This document shows positions 62,142-64,000 of a DNA stretch of 64,000 nt, piece after piece. Location of the stretch: contig NZ_BAAAFZ010000007.1 in the NCBI RefSeq assembly GCF_039523795.1, positions 1-64,000 on the forward strand, in the 5' to 3' direction. The stretch comes from Craurococcus roseus. Its GTDB lineage: Bacteria; Pseudomonadota; Alphaproteobacteria; Acetobacterales; Acetobacteraceae. Each line of letters starts with the position of its first letter. The stretch's first letter is position 1. The position numbers and the translations under genes are program-made. Below the pieces are notes generated by a model that saw only the letters and a list, made by a program, of their open reading frames with translations, searched no databases and was not told where the DNA came from.

Positions 62142-62170
62142 TTGATCGGTCGCGCGGCCGGGGCTACATG
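62142..62170 (+). promoter_or_regulatory. promoter of tRNA-Glu
   Basis: TTGATC (62142-62147), 17-bp spacer, TACATG (62165-62170), 17 bp before the tRNA. Confidence 0.55.
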
Positions 62171-62187
62171 CTCACTGCTCGGCCAGG

Positions 62188-62263
62188 GTCCCATTCGTCT
62201 AGAGGCCTAGGACACCGCCCTCTCACGGCGGCAACAGGGGTTCGAATCCCCTATGGGACGCCA
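62188..62263 (+). tRNA. tRNA-Glu (CTC)
   Basis: GTCCCAT pairs with ATGGGAC, discriminator G, CCA encoded. D arm TCGTCTAGAGGCCTAGGACA, anticodon stem CCGCC/GGCGG with loop CTCTCAC (anticodon CTC), T arm GGGGTTCGAATCCCC. Confidence 0.97.
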
Positions 62264-62498
62264 TTTTATTGCCTTAAAGCATTGTTTTGTTGGCTTTAAG
62301 CGCCCCATCTCCCGTTTCCCGCCGCGAGTTCCCCCACGTCCAGAGTCCGCTCGCTGAGGCCAAGATGACTGGGGCAAGCACACCGTTGCTACACGGCTCC
62401 CTGAGTTGGCGTCGTTCTTGCGCCTGCGGAACCTGATCGCCGCTCGCGCGGCCGATCCGGCCTGGGTCGCGGCTGCGTTATTGGGGATAGGTGGCACG

Positions 62499-63914
62499 TC
62501 ACGCCATCCCGCTGCCGGTGGCGTCGGCGACCAAGTGCAGCATCGCCCGCAGCCCGACCAGCAATCCGGCCTCGTCCACAGTGAAGTGCGGCGAATGGTT
62601 CGGCGCGGCGCGCGCCGGGTCCTGGCCTGGGGGCGTCACGCCGACCCAGAAGAACAGGCCCGGCGCCCGCTGCGCGAGGAAGGCGAAATCCTCGCTCGCC
62701 GTATGGCGCGGGTTGATCCGCAGCCCGTCCCGCCCGGCGACGCGGGCGAGGCTCGGCGCCATCCGGTCCGCGAGCGCAGGGTCGTTGACCAGGGCGGCGT
62801 AGCCGCCCGGCTCCCACACCACCTCCGCCGCGCCGTCCATGCCCTGCGCGACGCCCTCGGCCAGCGCCTTGACGCGGCGCTGCATGAAGGCGCGCCGGCC
62901 CTCGTCGTAGGTGCGCAGCGTGCCGCTCAGCTCCACGCGGTCGGGAACGATGTTGTGGCGCGTGCCGCCATGGATGGTGCCGATGGTGAGCACCGAAGGG
63001 TCGTTCACGTCCACCTGCCGGCTCTGGATGGTCTGGAGCGCGGTGACGATCTGCCCGGCGATCACCACCGGATCCACCCCGTCCCACGGCATGGCGCCAT
63101 GCGCCTGCCGGCCCCGAACGGTGATCCGGAAAGTGTCGGAGCTGGCATGGGCGGGACCCGGGCGGTAGGCGATCTGGCCGGTCGTCATGCTCGTCAGCAC
63201 GTGCAGGCCGAACACCATGTCGGGCCTCGGCGAGTCGAATGCGCCCTCCGCCAGCATGCGGCGCGCGCCGCCGATCTCGCCACCCGGCAGCCCCTCTTCG
63301 GCAGGCTGGAACAGCAGCACGGCGGTGCCGCGCATCTCGGCGCGATGGAGGGCCAGCACCTCCGCCGCGGCCATCAGGATGGCGACGTGGCAGTCATGCC
63401 CGCAGGCGTGCATCACCGGCACCTCCGCGCCGTCCCAAGTGGCGCGGCGGCGCGAGGCGAAGGGCAGGCCCTCCGGCTCCTGCGCCGGCAGGGCGTCCAT
63501 GTCGGCGCGGAGCGCCACGACCGGGCCGTCCCCGGCGCCGCCCCGCAGCGTGGCGACGACGCCGGTGGCGGCCACGCCCTCCCGCACCTCGAAGCCCAAG
63601 CGGCGGAGATGCGCGGCGACCAGCGCGGCGGTCCGGTGCTCCTGGTTGCCGAGCTCGGGGTTCGAATGGATGTCCCGGCGCCAAGCGATCATGCGCCCCT
63701 CGATCGCCGAGGCCGCGGCGTCCAGCCGCGCGTGCAGGGCGGAGGCCGGGCCGGGCGGGACATGCGCCGCGGCGAAGCGGGGGGCGGCGAGCGCGCCCGC
63801 GGCGCAACAGGCGCAGGCGGCCAGGAAACCGCGCCGCGTGGCGGCCGGCGCGACCGCTCCCGCCGTCAGCGGGGCGCGCGGTGCGGAGCCGAGGAGGGGG
63901 CGGAGCCGGAGCAT
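62499..63914 (-). CDS. M20-family amidohydrolase/peptidase, exported
   Basis: A 471-residue zinc amidohydrolase (IAA-amino-acid hydrolase/hippurate hydrolase type). A Tat signal (ATRRGFLAACACCAAGALAA) precedes WRRDIHSNPELGNQEHRTAALV, the metal motif PVMHACGHDCHVAILMAAAEVL, LLFQPAEEGLPGGEIGGARRML, and HTASEDFAFLAQRAPGLFFWVG. Removes acyl or amino-acid groups from small conjugates in the periplasm. ATG 63914 overlaps the upstream stop (TGATG), favouring it over GTG 63917. Confidence 0.9.
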   Translation of the reverse strand: MLRLRPLLGSAPRAPLTAGAVAPAATRRGFLAACACCAAGALAAPRFAAAHVPPGPASALHARLDAAASAIEGRMIAWRRDIHSNPELGNQEHRTAALVAAHLRRLGFEVREGVAATGVVATLRGGAGDGPVVALRADMDALPAQEPEGLPFASRRRATWDGAEVPVMHACGHDCHVAILMAAAEVLALHRAEMRGTAVLLFQPAEEGLPGGEIGGARRMLAEGAFDSPRPDMVFGLHVLTSMTTGQIAYRPGPAHASSDTFRITVRGRQAHGAMPWDGVDPVVIAGQIVTALQTIQSRQVDVNDPSVLTIGTIHGGTRHNIVPDRVELSGTLRTYDEGRRAFMQRRVKALAEGVAQGMDGAAEVVWEPGGYAALVNDPALADRMAPSLARVAGRDGLRINPRHTASEDFAFLAQRAPGLFFWVGVTPPGQDPARAAPNHSPHFTVDEAGLLVGLRAMLHLVADATGSGMA

Positions 63915-64000
63915 CACGCGGCCCTCCGCACCGGCACGGGGGGCAGGCCGAGGATGCGGCGCGCCGTGGCGGCATCGGCCACCGCGCGCCCGGCCTCGGC
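63914..64000 (-). CDS. 3' end of a gene, possibly BKACE-type
   Basis: Only the last 28 residues are inside the window (AEAGRAVADAATARRILGLPPVPVRRAA). The GRxVA..A.ARRILGL ending is reminiscent of 3-keto-5-aminohexanoate cleavage (BKACE) proteins, but this is weak. It is translationally coupled to the M20 gene. Confidence 0.4.
   Translation of the reverse strand, partial: AEAGRAVADAATARRILGLPPVPVRRAA

Noticed and set aside
62081..62262. 12-bp direct repeat CTATGGGACGCC shared by the infC upstream region and the tRNA-Glu 3' end, like an attachment-site pair
   Set aside because: Only 170 bp apart, nothing lies between that could be an element, and the first copy overlaps the infC -10; more likely coincidence.

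Overview
The window is a 64 kb piece of a very GC-rich bacterial chromosome. Families such as the Bug/TctC solute receptor, HWE-type histidine kinase, RpoH, DUF2256 and DUF3297 proteins, and the gene order ffh-rpsP-rimM-trmD-rplS-leuC-leuD-leuB, suggest an alphaproteobacterium, most likely Acetobacteraceae (Roseomonas-like). The lineage is inferred from gene content; no rRNA gene is present.

Left part (1-11.3 kb): the 3' part of a GGDEF-EAL cyclic-di-GMP enzyme is translationally coupled to a stand-alone BLUF blue-light sensor. Next come a YgjP-like metallopeptidase, a ycgN-dapA-like-cupin operon on the minus strand behind a long leader with paired repeats, a split chromate transporter, a Bug receptor, the decayed remnant of a peptide-binding protein, a histidine phosphatase and parC.

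Accessory island (about 12.1-15.4 kb): between recO and prfC lie an unknown small gene, a ParD/ParE pair, a Phd/VapC pair, a diverged scrap of a second recO 5' end, and an AT-rich OLD-like ATPase/TOPRIM gene whose base composition is unlike anything else here. This is the clearest horizontally acquired defence-type segment. Further right, a copper ATPase gene (17.4-19.4 kb) keeps a CueR-type operator but has lost its N-terminal helices through a frame-shifting deletion, and carries four 11-bp tandem repeats inside its CPC motif. It is followed by a probable EndoU nuclease toxin with a MafI-like immunity gene, a ModA-type receptor, a VOC dioxygenase-like protein and a PAS/HWE sensor kinase.

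Middle (24.4-44.3 kb): rpoH with a clear promoter, rluD with a hairpin terminator, small conserved proteins, an OprB-like porin, an NTF2-FMO fusion, thrS, a coupled Ldh/GT4/GT9 operon, an ABC sugar importer without its ATPase, an FAH-family enzyme, a hydrolase, an SDR protein, a TPR protein and a GST.

Right part (44.3-64 kb): gltB-gltD, an NDUFA9-like epimerase, tRNA-Leu, an enolase-superfamily enzyme, DUF3297, tRNA-Arg, the translation/SRP/leucine cluster, infC (possibly starting at a non-standard AUA), tRNA-Glu, an M20 peptidase and the end of a partial gene. Most core genes lie on the minus strand in short operons with ATGA, GTGA or TGATG overlaps, so translational coupling is the common mode of co-expression.
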